Below are positions 7,172 through 14,791 of a stretch of DNA of 24,172 nt, piece by piece; the first letter of the stretch is position 1; each line of letters starts with the position of its first letter. Position numbers and translations under genes: made by a program. The notes beneath the pieces are model-generated. The model saw only the letters and a list, made by a program, of their open reading frames with translations, ran no database searches and was not told the DNA's origin. The stretch lies in the NCBI GenBank assembly GCA_910588295.1, contig CAJUQO010000053.1, positions 1 through 24,172 of the forward strand. The letters are read 5' to 3'. This DNA is from an uncultured Lachnospiraceae bacterium. Its GTDB lineage: Bacteria; Bacillota; Clostridia; Lachnospirales; Lachnospiraceae.

Positions 7172-8491
7172 CTATCTCCTTTGGCGCAGCCGCTCCAACC
7201 GCGCCCGGATCTTCTCCTCCTCTCCCATTCTGGTAGGCTCATAAAATACGCTTCCCGCAATTTCATCCGGCAGATACTGCTGTTTCACATAATGCTCCTC
7301 ATAATCATGAGGATACAGATACCCTGTTCCGTGCCCCAGCTTGGCGGCGCCTTTATAGTGGGCGTCCTGTAAATGGACAGGAACAGTAGTCCTCACCTTT
7401 CCCACAGACTCCATAGCAGCAAAGATCGCCTGGCTGGCCGCATTGCTCTTTGGCGCCCCGGCAATGTAAGCAGCAGCCTGGGCCAGAATGATCTGGGCCT
7501 CCGGCATGCCCACCCGCTCCACCGCCAGGCTGGCGGATACGGCCAGACTCAATGCCTGGGGATCGGCGTTCCCCACATCCTCCGATGCGGATATCATCAG
7601 ACGGCGGGCAATAAACCGGATATCCTCCCCCGCATAAAGCATTTTCGCCAGATAATAAACCGCTGCATCCGGGTCAGAGCCACGGAGGCTCTTGATAAAC
7701 GCGGATATGGTGTCATAATGCTGGTCTCCCGTCTTATCATAGCGCACCGCCCGTTTCTGAATACACTCCGAAGCCGTCTCCAGATCAATCCGGATCACGC
7801 CGTCCTCCCCGCGGGGTGTAGTCAGCACGGCCAGCTCCACGGCATTCAGAGCTGCCCGGGCATCGCCTCCGGCAATGTCTGCGAGAAAATCCCTCGCATC
7901 ATCCTCCAGAACAGCCCCATAGCTTCCCATACCGCAGACTTCATCCGTCACCGCCCGGGTGAGCAGACTGGCAATGTCCTCTTTCTCCAGGGCTTTCAGC
8001 TCAAATATGATGGAGCGCGACAAAAGAGCCCCGTTCACCTCAAAATAAGGGTTCTCCGTGGTGGCCCCGATCAGAACCACCGTCCCGTCCTCCACAAAGG
8101 GTAGCAGATAGTCCTGCTGGCCCTTATTAAAACGATGGATCTCATCAATGAACAAAATCGTCTTTCTCCCATACATCCCGAGCTGATCCTGAGCGTCCTT
8201 CACTGCCGCTTCCATGTCCTTTTTCCCCGCCGTAGTCGCATTCAGCTGGGTAAACTGGGCGCTGGTGGTATTAGCAATCACTTTCGCCAGCGTTGTCTTC
8301 CCCGTTCCGGGTGGCCCGTAAAAAATGACCGACCCCAGCTTATCCGCCTTGATGGCCCGGTACAGCATCTTTCCCTCTCCGATAATATGCTGCTGCCCCA
8401 CTACCTCATCTAGGGTCTTCGGCCGCATCCGGGACGCCAGCGGCGATTCCTTCTCTTGGTTTTTTTCTTTCATATATGAAAACAAGTCCAT
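7172..8491 (-). CDS. rarA: Replication-associated recombination protein A (RarA/MgsA AAA+ ATPase)
   Basis: This is a 439-residue AAA+ ATPase related to clamp-loader subunits and to human WRNIP1; it acts at stalled or damaged replication forks. Walker A GPPGTGKT is at residues 59-66 and Walker B ILFIDEIHRFNK near 112-124. Sensor 1 is GATTENP, and an arginine-finger segment LLSRS follows. The C-terminal tetramerisation part contains SLRGSDPDAAVYYLAKML and YLYPHDYEEHYVKQQYLPD, both diagnostic of RarA. The open frame extends to a TTG at 8515, but AGGAGG plus a second GGAG precede ATG 8491, giving MDLFSYM, as in homologues. Upstream on the same strand lies the terminator of the hydrolase-UroD-mutarotase operon and an unexplained hairpin at 8586-8634. 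Confidence 0.95.
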   Translation of the reverse strand: MDLFSYMKEKNQEKESPLASRMRPKTLDEVVGQQHIIGEGKMLYRAIKADKLGSVIFYGPPGTGKTTLAKVIANTTSAQFTQLNATTAGKKDMEAAVKDAQDQLGMYGRKTILFIDEIHRFNKGQQDYLLPFVEDGTVVLIGATTENPYFEVNGALLSRSIIFELKALEKEDIASLLTRAVTDEVCGMGSYGAVLEDDARDFLADIAGGDARAALNAVELAVLTTPRGEDGVIRIDLETASECIQKRAVRYDKTGDQHYDTISAFIKSLRGSDPDAAVYYLAKMLYAGEDIRFIARRLMISASEDVGNADPQALSLAVSASLAVERVGMPEAQIILAQAAAYIAGAPKSNAASQAIFAAMESVGKVRTTVPVHLQDAHYKGAAKLGHGTGYLYPHDYEEHYVKQQYLPDEIAGSVFYEPTRMGEEEKIRARLERLRQRR

Positions 8492-8585
8492 CTCTCCTGC
8501 CTCCTGACTTTCCAACCTGCGCTGTCTTCCTTCGGGAATTTCTATATTCGCGAGCGTTATGATTTGCCGACGCTATCGCCCGTAT

Positions 8586-8634
8586 ATGCCCGCAAACGCC
8601 AATGAATCAGGAAAACCTTTGTGTTTGCGGGTAT
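8586..8634. repeat. Inverted repeat with 25-nt loop upstream of rarA
   Basis: ATGCCCGCAAAC (8586-8597) and GTTTGCGGGTAT (8623-8634) form a 12-bp stem with one G-T pair. The stem is slightly better on the plus strand. No T-run follows on either side, so it is not a standard terminator. It lies in the untranslated stretch before rarA and could act in its leader or be a protein-binding or repetitive element. Confidence 0.5.
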
Positions 8635-8645
8635 GACGCCAGAAA

Positions 8646-8673
8646 GAGAGCGCTGATTCTCATCAACGCTCTC
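8646..8673 (-). terminator. Rho-independent terminator of the hydrolase-UroD-mutarotase operon
   Basis: On the minus strand GAGAGCGTTGAT and ATCAGCGCTCTC pair over 12 bases (one T-G pair) around a GAGA tetraloop and are followed by TTTCT. It lies about 50 bases after the mutarotase stop codon. Confidence 0.8.
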
Positions 8674-8726
8674 CCTCACGATCTAACAGCCTTCCGTTCC
8701 CTGCGGCTGCACGGGCCTTTATCGGT

Positions 8727-9053
8727 TTAATCCAGATGATACACTTCCTCCATGCCGGACCAGAATTCCCCCTCTTTCCGATCCTCCAGAGGCTGCATCA
8801 GCGGTTTTACCAGGCTCCACCAGTGCTGGGTCGCCGGATCTTCCGCCATTTTCGCCATGTCCGCGTCAAAATCATCCCCGTCATACTCATAGTAGGCAAA
8901 CATATAGTCGCCCCGCTGATAGATTGAATAATTCCGAAGATGACAGGCTTTGATCATCTCATTCACCCCCGGAAGCGGGTTGGCATGATACGCATTATAC
9001 TGCGCCTTCCCCTCCGGTTTAATTTTAATCATTTCCCCAATACGCTTTACCAT
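8727..9053 (-). CDS. L-rhamnose mutarotase family protein
   Basis: The 108-residue protein fits the L-rhamnose mutarotase family (PF05336, about 104 residues). These are small dimeric ferredoxin-like-fold enzymes that speed alpha/beta anomer interconversion. Family features visible are QYNAYHANPLPGV (the Tyr and His equivalent to catalytic residues of RhaM), HLRNYSIYQ, the TQHWWSLVKPLM stretch, and a MEEVYHLD C-terminus like EVFYLP of E. coli. The frame opens earlier with TTG at 9071, but GAAGG just before ATG 9053 supports MVKRIGE. It lies 27 bases after the UroD-like gene and is the last gene of the operon. No rhamnose isomerase, kinase or aldolase is in the window, so the true substrate may be another 6-deoxyhexose or related sugar. 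Confidence 0.88.
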   Translation of the reverse strand: MVKRIGEMIKIKPEGKAQYNAYHANPLPGVNEMIKACHLRNYSIYQRGDYMFAYYEYDGDDFDADMAKMAEDPATQHWWSLVKPLMQPLEDRKEGEFWSGMEEVYHLD

Positions 9054-9080
9054 AATACCTTCTTTCCCCAAAAAGACAGT

Positions 9081-10130
9081 TTAATCGTAAATTTTCGTTG
9101 CTTCATCGAACAGCGCCTTGATATTCTTCGGCGGTACATCCGGCTGTAATCCCTCGTGGCTCGGCGATACGATCAGTCCTGTCGGGAAATAACCGCGCAG
9201 CTCTTTTACTTTAGCGGCCACCATCTCCGGCGTGCCGTTCGGCAGCAGATCCTGGGTATCCACGCCGCCGCAGAAAGAAATCTGACCGTCAAATTTGGCT
9301 TTCAGATTGTCCGGCTGCATACCGGCGGCCAGAGCCTGGATCGGATGAACGATATCCACACCGGCCTCAATCAGCAGAGGAATGGCCTCCACGATGGAAC
9401 CACAGGAATGATACATCACCTTCACGCCATAACTGTGGGCGATCTCGATCAGCTTCTTCGCCCCCGGGATGACAAATTCGGAGATCAGATCCGGACTGAT
9501 CATCAGGCCCCTCTGGCTTCCCATATCGTCACCGATCAGGATTGCGTGTACTTTACCCTTGGTGGCCTCCAGGAAAATCCTCAGCGCCTTCTCATAAAAT
9601 TTCACAATATGGTCATCCACATAGTGTACCATTTCCGGCTCGGCAACCATATTCATCAGACAGGTCTGCATACCAAAGGCAGCGCACACGTCCTGGAAAT
9701 GGCAGGCCCAGAGCATACCCATGACCGCCTTGTCATCGGGCGCCTCGTCCACCAATCTCCGGCATTCCTCCGGATCGATATACAATTCCGGATCCGGCCA
9801 CGGGAAATTCACGGCTTTCACATCATCCACATCCTCACACTGGGCAAAACAGCCGTCGGCGGTCAGAGTACGATGCTCTGTATCCACATTACTGCCGTTC
9901 ATATACCAGTCAAAAGCCGCAAAGATCGCGGAACAGGTCGGAGATTTGTAGGGAATCTCCACTGCGTAGAAATCGTCGCCGCAGACCCGTTTAAGCTCTT
10001 TGATATCTTTTACATTATAAAAATCGCAAAGGGCCGGAACGGCCTCCGGGGTAGGATCGCCCAGCCAGCAGGCCGGTCTGTCTACAGGTCTTCTCTCTGT
10101 TGTCGCCAAAAAACGCTCAATACTGTTCAT
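9081..10130 (-). CDS. UroD-like (uroporphyrinogen decarboxylase family) protein, probable methyltransferase-type
   Basis: This 349-residue protein belongs to the UroD/MtaA superfamily (PF01208). It is unlikely to be the haem enzyme: no haem genes are near, and it carries H241-x-C243 (MYHSCGSI) with C287 (ISFCGGVDTQDLLP). That resembles the zinc-binding His-x-Cys...Cys set of MtaA/MtbA-type corrinoid methyltransferases. Other family stretches are GDDMGSQRGLMISP at 200-213, the VDIVHPIQ segment, and a C-terminal SPSHEGLQPDVPPKNI region. Its place between an alpha/beta hydrolase and a sugar mutarotase under a LacI regulator suggests work on a sugar-derived compound, perhaps removal of a methyl group. 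No corrinoid protein is encoded nearby. AAGGAG lies 10 bases before ATG 10130. Confidence 0.85.
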   Translation of the reverse strand: MNSIERFLATTERRPVDRPACWLGDPTPEAVPALCDFYNVKDIKELKRVCGDDFYAVEIPYKSPTCSAIFAAFDWYMNGSNVDTEHRTLTADGCFAQCEDVDDVKAVNFPWPDPELYIDPEECRRLVDEAPDDKAVMGMLWACHFQDVCAAFGMQTCLMNMVAEPEMVHYVDDHIVKFYEKALRIFLEATKGKVHAILIGDDMGSQRGLMISPDLISEFVIPGAKKLIEIAHSYGVKVMYHSCGSIVEAIPLLIEAGVDIVHPIQALAAGMQPDNLKAKFDGQISFCGGVDTQDLLPNGTPEMVAAKVKELRGYFPTGLIVSPSHEGLQPDVPPKNIKALFDEATKIYD

Positions 10131-10184
10131 TTCTCATGAACTCCTTTCTTAAAATGTATATGGTATTGCTTAACTCACAAATAG

Positions 10185-10928
10185 TTACCCAAAATTTTTC
10201 ATGATATATTCCACGATCGGAGACGGATCCTCCAGGCTATGGGGATGGTGGTCGCAATCCGGCTTCACAATCACTTTGATCGTCCCTCCGTGCTCCTCAT
10301 AATACGACGCCAGAAGCTTTCCGTTCTCCTTATAGGGTACAACCGTGTCCGCGCCGCCGGCCACCAGCATGATCTTCACCTGTCCGGCCAGAAGCTGATC
10401 CAGCTTGTCCAGAGGATTTCCCTTAAAGACAGACGCATCTTCCTCAGAAATATGATACACCTGTTTGCACTCCTCCCACTCTTTCTCGAAGCGAGCGGCA
10501 TCACCGAAGCCGCCCGGCCAGCTCCTCACATTCAGCACCGGCGCGTCCAGGTATAAAGTGGAAACAGCCTCCGGCCTGCCCACAGTGAAATTTACCGCAT
10601 AGAGAGCGCCGCGGCTGAATCCAAACAGATCCACCCTCCTGCTCAATCCCACTTTTTCTGTCATATAGCGGTAAAACTTCTCCATGATAGCTACTGCCTC
10701 CGGGCAGCCATACATATCGCTGATGCCTATGTAAGCAACATGCCATCCTTTCTCCAACAAAGCCCGATCCGCGTAATCAAACGCACCGAAAAACTCCGCC
10801 CGCCACACCCAGGGACTGCCCGGGTAGGGCTTCCTGGGAGAAACCAAAATACACTCATGGCCATCCAGCTTACAATCTTTACGGCTGTAGCCCTCCCATG
10901 TGCTCATGCAAATGTCTGTTTCTACCAT
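10185..10928 (-). CDS. Alpha/beta hydrolase (esterase-like), first gene of the sugar-type operon
   Basis: The protein has 247 residues, no signal peptide and an alpha/beta-hydrolase fold. The nucleophile elbow is GFSRG (Ser105), the likely acid Asp194 lies in GGADTVVP, and the catalytic histidine is one of the His in PDCDHHPH (227-230). A PYPGSPWVWRAEFFG stretch near residue 35 is typical of a subgroup of alpha/beta hydrolases found in carbohydrate-degradation loci of gut bacteria. It probably cleaves a carboxylic ester on a sugar or glycoside inside the cell; the exact substrate is unknown. AGGAGG directly abuts the ATG at 10934, so ATG 10928, six bases further, is the better start. The gene is divergent from the LacI-type regulator and is followed by the UroD-like gene after 54 bases. 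Confidence 0.82.
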   Translation of the reverse strand: MVETDICMSTWEGYSRKDCKLDGHECILVSPRKPYPGSPWVWRAEFFGAFDYADRALLEKGWHVAYIGISDMYGCPEAVAIMEKFYRYMTEKVGLSRRVDLFGFSRGALYAVNFTVGRPEAVSTLYLDAPVLNVRSWPGGFGDAARFEKEWEECKQVYHISEEDASVFKGNPLDKLDQLLAGQVKIMLVAGGADTVVPYKENGKLLASYYEEHGGTIKVIVKPDCDHHPHSLEDPSPIVEYIMKNFG

Positions 10929-10996
10929 ATCCATCCTCCTGTCTTTCTAAAAAGGAGATCTTAAAAATCATTTTTCCCTTCCTCTTTATGCTTTTC

Positions 10997-11002
10997 ATTA
11001 TA
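10997..11002 (-). promoter_or_regulatory. -10 box of the hydrolase-UroD-mutarotase operon
   Basis: A perfect TATAAT reads on the minus strand about 70 bases before the hydrolase start. No good -35 is seen 15-19 bases upstream, which suggests a weak or activator-assisted promoter. The palindrome at 11045-11056 lies upstream of it. Confidence 0.4.
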
Positions 11003-11044
11003 AATGATGCTAAAGCAAAATAACAGCTTGATTTTAATTATGAT

Positions 11045-11056
11045 TTAAACGTTTAA
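11045..11056. promoter_or_regulatory. Likely operator: perfect 12-bp palindrome with CG centre
   Basis: TTAAACGTTTAA is an exact palindrome with the central CG typical of LacI/GalR-family operators. It lies just upstream of the regulator's -35 box and between the two divergent promoters, a good site for autoregulation and for control of the operon. It resembles a cre site but lacks the outer G and C. Confidence 0.6.
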
Positions 11057-11066
11057 TTATATCCCA

Positions 11067-11094
11067 TTGACTTTTCGTGCTTCTATGCTACACT
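11067..11094 (+). promoter_or_regulatory. Promoter of the LacI-type fusion regulator
   Basis: TTGACT (11067-11072), a 16-bp spacer and TACACT (11089-11094) precede the gene. An in-frame ATG at 11077 lies inside this promoter and so cannot be the translated start; ATG 11143 has GGAG eight bases before it. Confidence 0.6.
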
Positions 11095-11142
11095 GGACAT
11101 ATCAAAACTGCGTCTCTTATATATGGAAAAGGAGCTGATCCC

Positions 11143-13398
11143 ATGGCAACATTAAAAGATGTGGCGGCCCGGGCCGGCGTGTCCATAGCTACGGTTTCCT
11201 ATTGTATCAATAAAACCCACAATCTGAGCGCCGAAACCAGAACCCGGATCAACCAGGCCATCAGTGAGCTGAACTATATACCAAATTCCCAGGCCAGAAG
11301 CCTGAAAAGCCAGACTTCCCGGGAGATCTGCGCCATTTTCCCTGATCTGGAAAATCTGTATTACAACGAATTCTTAAAAGGCATGATCATGCAGGCGGAA
11401 AATATGAATTATTCCCTGAATGTTTCCTGTTCCTACAATGATATGCGAAAAGAACAGACGCTGATCGAAAACGCCATCAGCAAAAACAGCGCCGGTATCC
11501 TGCTGGTCACCTGCCAGCCCCAGAATACAGCGTTTTTCCGAAACACCCTGTTAAAGCACAAGCAGGAAACTGTTTTCCTGGACCGTATGCCCAGCAAGAT
11601 TGACGCTGTCTATTTCGGTTTTGACAATTACGCCACCGTACAGTACCTGACCCAGCGTCTGATCAACAGCAATTTTAGAGATATTGCCCTGCTGACCGGC
11701 CCGGATAACCTGTTTTCCGAATCCGAATGCATCGCGGCTTTCCAGGATACCATGGATGAAGCCGGGCTGTACTACGGCGGAAAGCATCAGCTTACCACCG
11801 ACACAACCAAAGAAGGAGCTTTCAAAGTCTCCCTGCAGACCTGGATCGATGATCCGCCGCAGGCAATCATCACATCCTCCCAGGCTCTCTGCCAGGGCGT
11901 GATCGAAGCCTGCCATCTGGCAAGCCTGCGTATTCCCGAGGACATCTGTTTGATCACCCTGGATGTAGACAACTGGAATCTTTCCTCTTTCTACCCGAAC
12001 ATCATCCGCACCACCCGGCCTGCTTATGCCCTTGGCGCGCAAAGCTGCCAGGCGTTGATTGATATGGTAGAACATTCTGAAAAGCCGGAAAACCGTTTCC
12101 ATTTGCTCCGGGACACAATCACCAACTATCCTATCCGACTGCCAATGCCCAGAAACCTGAACCTGGAAAATTCAGATTTATCTGTGGGCACGCTGAACAT
12201 TGCCGCCGCCAACCTGCCCACCGTCCGCGCTATCCAGGCAGTCAGCCAGGAATTTTACCACAAATATCATGTCCGTCTGAATTTTGATCTCCTGGAGCTC
12301 AAAGAGCTGTTTACTGTAATCACAAAAGATTCCCAGCGGGAACATCCCCGATACGATATCTATCTTTATGATACTTCCTGGTTCTCCTATCTTTTTGAGA
12401 CAGGCTGCCTGAAGGATATCACCGATGAAATCTACTCCAATCCGGAGATGCTGCACTATTTTATACCCAAAAACCTGAGCAATTGCTGCCGCGGCAACCG
12501 CTATTACGGTTTCCCCATCATCGGCGGCACGCAATTCCTTCTTTATCGTAGAGACCTGTTCTCCGACCAGGAGCTGGGACTAAAATACAAGAAAAACCAC
12601 AAGCTTTCGCTGCGCCCGCCCAAAACCTGGAAAGAATTCAATACCATCGCCCGTTTTTTTACCAGGAAATATAATCCTGATTCTCCCACGGAATACGGTA
12701 CGGCTATCGCTATGGGATTGAACGAGGAACTGGCCCTGGAATTTGAGCCCCGTTTATGGAGCCACGGCGGCAGCTTTTTCGATACCCACGGCCATCTGTG
12801 CCTGAATTCTCCCCAGAATGCCCGGGCCATGGCGAGCTTCAAAGAAAGCCTCCGCTACTCCAAGCCGGATATCTTTTCCACCCAGGAAGCTTTCCCTGAA
12901 TTTTCTAAGGGCAATGTGGCCATGATCATTACCTTCACCGAATACGCAGCCCAGATCCAAAACAGCTTTCATTCCGAATACCTGCACAAAAGCGGCTACA
13001 GTGAGATACCGGGCCGCACGCCGGTAAACGTGGGCTGGCATCTGGGCGTTCCAAAGATATGTCCCAAGATCGGCTACGTAACCAGGCTTTTTCACTGGCT
13101 TCATAAACGCCATACTTCCTATTATATGTCCATCCTCTCCGGCGCTTCTGCACTGGAATACCCTTACAAAAACCACGAGCTCAGAAAGCTCTATCCCTGG
13201 ATGGATCTTACCCTGGATGCCATGGATGCCTGCCGTTCCCGCATCTATCCCCTGAAAAAACTAAACGGCTACCTGCCCCCCCATGAGTTTGAGGCAATTT
13301 TATGCGACGTGCTCCGCACACTGCCAGACGGCTACCTGGATATCAGCGACTACCTGGACACCATGCAGCGCCAAGTAGTCAGGGCTTTATCCTCCTGA
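11143..13398 (+). CDS. LacI-family regulator fused to an ABC-type solute-binding-protein domain
   Basis: This 751-residue protein is about twice the length of a normal LacI regulator. Residues 1-50 are a clear LacI helix-turn-helix (ATLKDVAARAGVSIATVSYC) with a hinge region after it. Residues about 60-345 form the LacI/periplasmic-binding-like sensor (EICAIFPDLENLYYNEF, DNLFSESECIAAFQ, EDICLITLDVDNWN). From about residue 368 (LSVGTLNIAAANLP) to the end is a family 1 extracellular-solute-binding-like domain: YDIYLYDTSW, YYGFPIIGGTQFLLYRRDLF, PKTWKEF, LWSHGGSFFD and SKGNVAMIITF. No signal peptide or lipobox is present, so the second domain acts in the cytoplasm, presumably as a second ligand sensor. 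It is divergent from the hydrolase operon, which is its likely target together with its own promoter. Similar fusions exist in Clostridia but are little studied. Confidence 0.9.
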   Translation: MATLKDVAARAGVSIATVSYCINKTHNLSAETRTRINQAISELNYIPNSQARSLKSQTSREICAIFPDLENLYYNEFLKGMIMQAENMNYSLNVSCSYNDMRKEQTLIENAISKNSAGILLVTCQPQNTAFFRNTLLKHKQETVFLDRMPSKIDAVYFGFDNYATVQYLTQRLINSNFRDIALLTGPDNLFSESECIAAFQDTMDEAGLYYGGKHQLTTDTTKEGAFKVSLQTWIDDPPQAIITSSQALCQGVIEACHLASLRIPEDICLITLDVDNWNLSSFYPNIIRTTRPAYALGAQSCQALIDMVEHSEKPENRFHLLRDTITNYPIRLPMPRNLNLENSDLSVGTLNIAAANLPTVRAIQAVSQEFYHKYHVRLNFDLLELKELFTVITKDSQREHPRYDIYLYDTSWFSYLFETGCLKDITDEIYSNPEMLHYFIPKNLSNCCRGNRYYGFPIIGGTQFLLYRRDLFSDQELGLKYKKNHKLSLRPPKTWKEFNTIARFFTRKYNPDSPTEYGTAIAMGLNEELALEFEPRLWSHGGSFFDTHGHLCLNSPQNARAMASFKESLRYSKPDIFSTQEAFPEFSKGNVAMIITFTEYAAQIQNSFHSEYLHKSGYSEIPGRTPVNVGWHLGVPKICPKIGYVTRLFHWLHKRHTSYYMSILSGASALEYPYKNHELRKLYPWMDLTLDAMDACRSRIYPLKKLNGYLPPHEFEAILCDVLRTLPDGYLDISDYLDTMQRQVVRALSS

Positions 13399-13412
13399 AA
13401 AAGATATATGCA

Positions 13413-13447
13413 GAGCCGGGTGAAAATCCTATGTTTCCACCCGGCTC
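13413..13447. terminator. Bidirectional terminator hairpin
   Basis: GAGCCGGGTG (13413-13422) and CACCCGGCTC (13438-13447) form a perfect 10-bp GC-rich stem with a 15-nt loop. Pyrimidine-rich sequence follows on the plus strand, and TCTTTTT lies a little after it on the minus strand. It separates the convergent regulator gene and the HPr-like gene. Confidence 0.75.
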
Positions 13448-13499
13448 GTCTCTTCCCTTTATACAAAACTCTTTCATATTTTCCACAACAGCCCGTCCG

Positions 13500-13733
13500 T
13501 CATTCGCCCAGCATGTAGGGACGGATCTTCTCTATGACATCCTGTGCCTCGTCCTCAAAAATCCACAGCTCCAAAGGACCGCTCAGATCCAGGCTGCACA
13601 CACCAAGAATGGATTTCGCATCCACCGTGATCCTGCCCTTACTCAGATTGAAATCCCCGTCGCAATTCGTTAAAATGGATACAAACCTCTGCACCTCATC
13701 CATATTGTTCAGTTTGACTATAACCTTCTTCAA
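13500..13733 (-). CDS. HPr/Crh-like protein lacking the phosphoryl-accepting histidine
   Basis: This 77-residue protein has the HPr fold pattern. DFNLSKGRITVDAKSILGVCSLDL aligns with the HPr segment around Ser46 (LKSIMGVMSL), and it ends in a KIRPYMLGE tail close to HPr ends. The loop that in HPr carries His15 (the HARP motif) is here NNMDEVQRF, with no histidine, so it cannot relay PTS phosphate. Retaining the Ser46 region while losing His15 parallels Crh of Bacillus, a regulatory partner of CcpA. The start is a TTG at 13733 preceded five bases upstream by GGGAGG. No ATG fits, and the longer frame to 13799 has only non-ATG starts without a better ribosome binding site. A promoter with perfect TTGACA lies at 13843-13871. 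Confidence 0.78.
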   Translation of the reverse strand: MKKVIVKLNNMDEVQRFVSILTNCDGDFNLSKGRITVDAKSILGVCSLDLSGPLELWIFEDEAQDVIEKIRPYMLGE

Positions 13734-13842
13734 GCGCACCTCCCATCTGGCTGCAGCCACATGGATCCGCAGCTCTTTTGTGAAAGATCTATTCTTCAAG
13801 TGTTCGAGAGCCCTCTGTGCATTTGAAATATTTGATAATTAT

Positions 13843-13871
13843 AGTATGCCTCTTTGCCATAGTTTTGTCAA
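13843..13871 (-). promoter_or_regulatory. Promoter of the HPr-like gene
   Basis: The minus strand shows TTGACA (13871-13866), a 17-bp spacer and CATACT (13848-13843). A perfect TATAAT five bases further downstream overlaps but would give a 22-bp spacer. The surrounding 150 bases are AT-rich and hold no gene. Confidence 0.55.
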
Positions 13872-13967
13872 CCTGCTTTTAAAATTTAGTGCAGCATTTT
13901 CATTTTTCATCGCTTTAACCAATTTTTAATTTCCTGTTCCCCACAAAATATCACATTCGCACATATG

Positions 13968-14720
13968 TCAAGCATCCAGCAATTGATCTACTGTAACCAA
14001 ACGGAATCCCCGTTCCTTCAATTCATCAATGATACGAAAAGCCGCCTCCACCGATGTATCGTAGCAATCATGCAGAAGGATGATATCGCCGTCCTCCACT
14101 TCGTTCATAACCCTCTCCGTAACGGCATCCGTATTCTGCAAAGCCCAATCCCGGGAATCCACAGACCAGCCCACGGGTATCTGGCGTATGTTTTTTTCCA
14201 GGGTTTCATTCCATTCCCCATAAGGGGGACGGACATACTCCACCTCCTGCCCGGTGAGGGTTTCAATCTTATCAGCAGTCAACGTCACTTGTTCCATAGC
14301 CTCATCCAGGGGAAGAAGGGGCAGATTCACATGATTCTGGGTATGGGTCCCCAAAAGATGGCCCTCCGCCACCATTTTTTTGACTAGCTCCTCATTTCCG
14401 TCTATGTTCACGCCCAAAAGGAAAAAAGTAGCGCAGACCCCTCTCTCCCGAAGCCCTTCCAAAAGAGTATCCGTACATCCGGGAATCGGCCCGTCGTCAA
14501 AAGTCAGAGCCACGATGGGTTGCTGATTCTCCTCTTCCGCACCTTCTGATTTTTTATCCGTCTCGATCTTTGTTCGAAGATTATGTAAGGCTGAGACAGC
14601 CAGAGATTCCCAACCCCTCAATACCGCAACCGACGCAACTATACATATCGCCGCACTTAATGTAATAATAAGCCAGTATCGCTTCATACCCTGCGTATCC
14701 GTCGCATTCTTTACTTTCAT
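13968..14720 (-). CDS. Membrane-anchored polysaccharide deacetylase (NodB domain)
   Basis: The 250-residue protein has one N-terminal membrane segment (residues about 14-34, after MKRYW), a 30-residue charged linker and a carbohydrate esterase 4 (NodB) domain. Catalytic motifs are TFDDGP (Asp75, Asp76), HTQNH (His126 and His130, completing the metal triad), RPPYGEW (164-170), VDSRDW (187-192) and LLHD (215-218). The enzyme should remove N-acetyl or O-acetyl groups from an outer-surface polymer such as peptidoglycan or a teichoic-type glycan. ATG 14720 has no good ribosome binding site; ATG 14687 (MKRYWL) is an alternative start of similar weakness. It lies 71 bases downstream of the licD-like gene on the same strand and is probably cotranscribed. 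Confidence 0.9.
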   Translation of the reverse strand: MKVKNATDTQGMKRYWLIITLSAAICIVASVAVLRGWESLAVSALHNLRTKIETDKKSEGAEEENQQPIVALTFDDGPIPGCTDTLLEGLRERGVCATFFLLGVNIDGNEELVKKMVAEGHLLGTHTQNHVNLPLLPLDEAMEQVTLTADKIETLTGQEVEYVRPPYGEWNETLEKNIRQIPVGWSVDSRDWALQNTDAVTERVMNEVEDGDIILLHDCYDTSVEAAFRIIDELKERGFRLVTVDQLLDA

Positions 14721-14791
14721 TCTATGACAGAGGGTGCAGATTTAATCCTCCCCCAAATTCTATTTTCAACCATTCCGCCGGGAAAACTCCC

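Noticed and set aside
9081..10130. Haem-pathway uroporphyrinogen decarboxylase (HemE)
   Set aside because: No haem genes are near, the sugar-operon context differs, and the H-x-C...C residues point to the MtaA-type branch.
9156..10139. 327-codon plus-strand open frame opposite the UroD-like gene
   Set aside because: The UroD-like family motifs are clear on the minus strand. The plus frame is rich in His, Gln and Arg without a domain, as expected of a shadow.
11077..11142. Longer start (ATG 11077) for the LacI-type regulator
   Set aside because: It lies inside the promoter, upstream of the -10, and adds 22 residues before a canonical LacI N-terminus.
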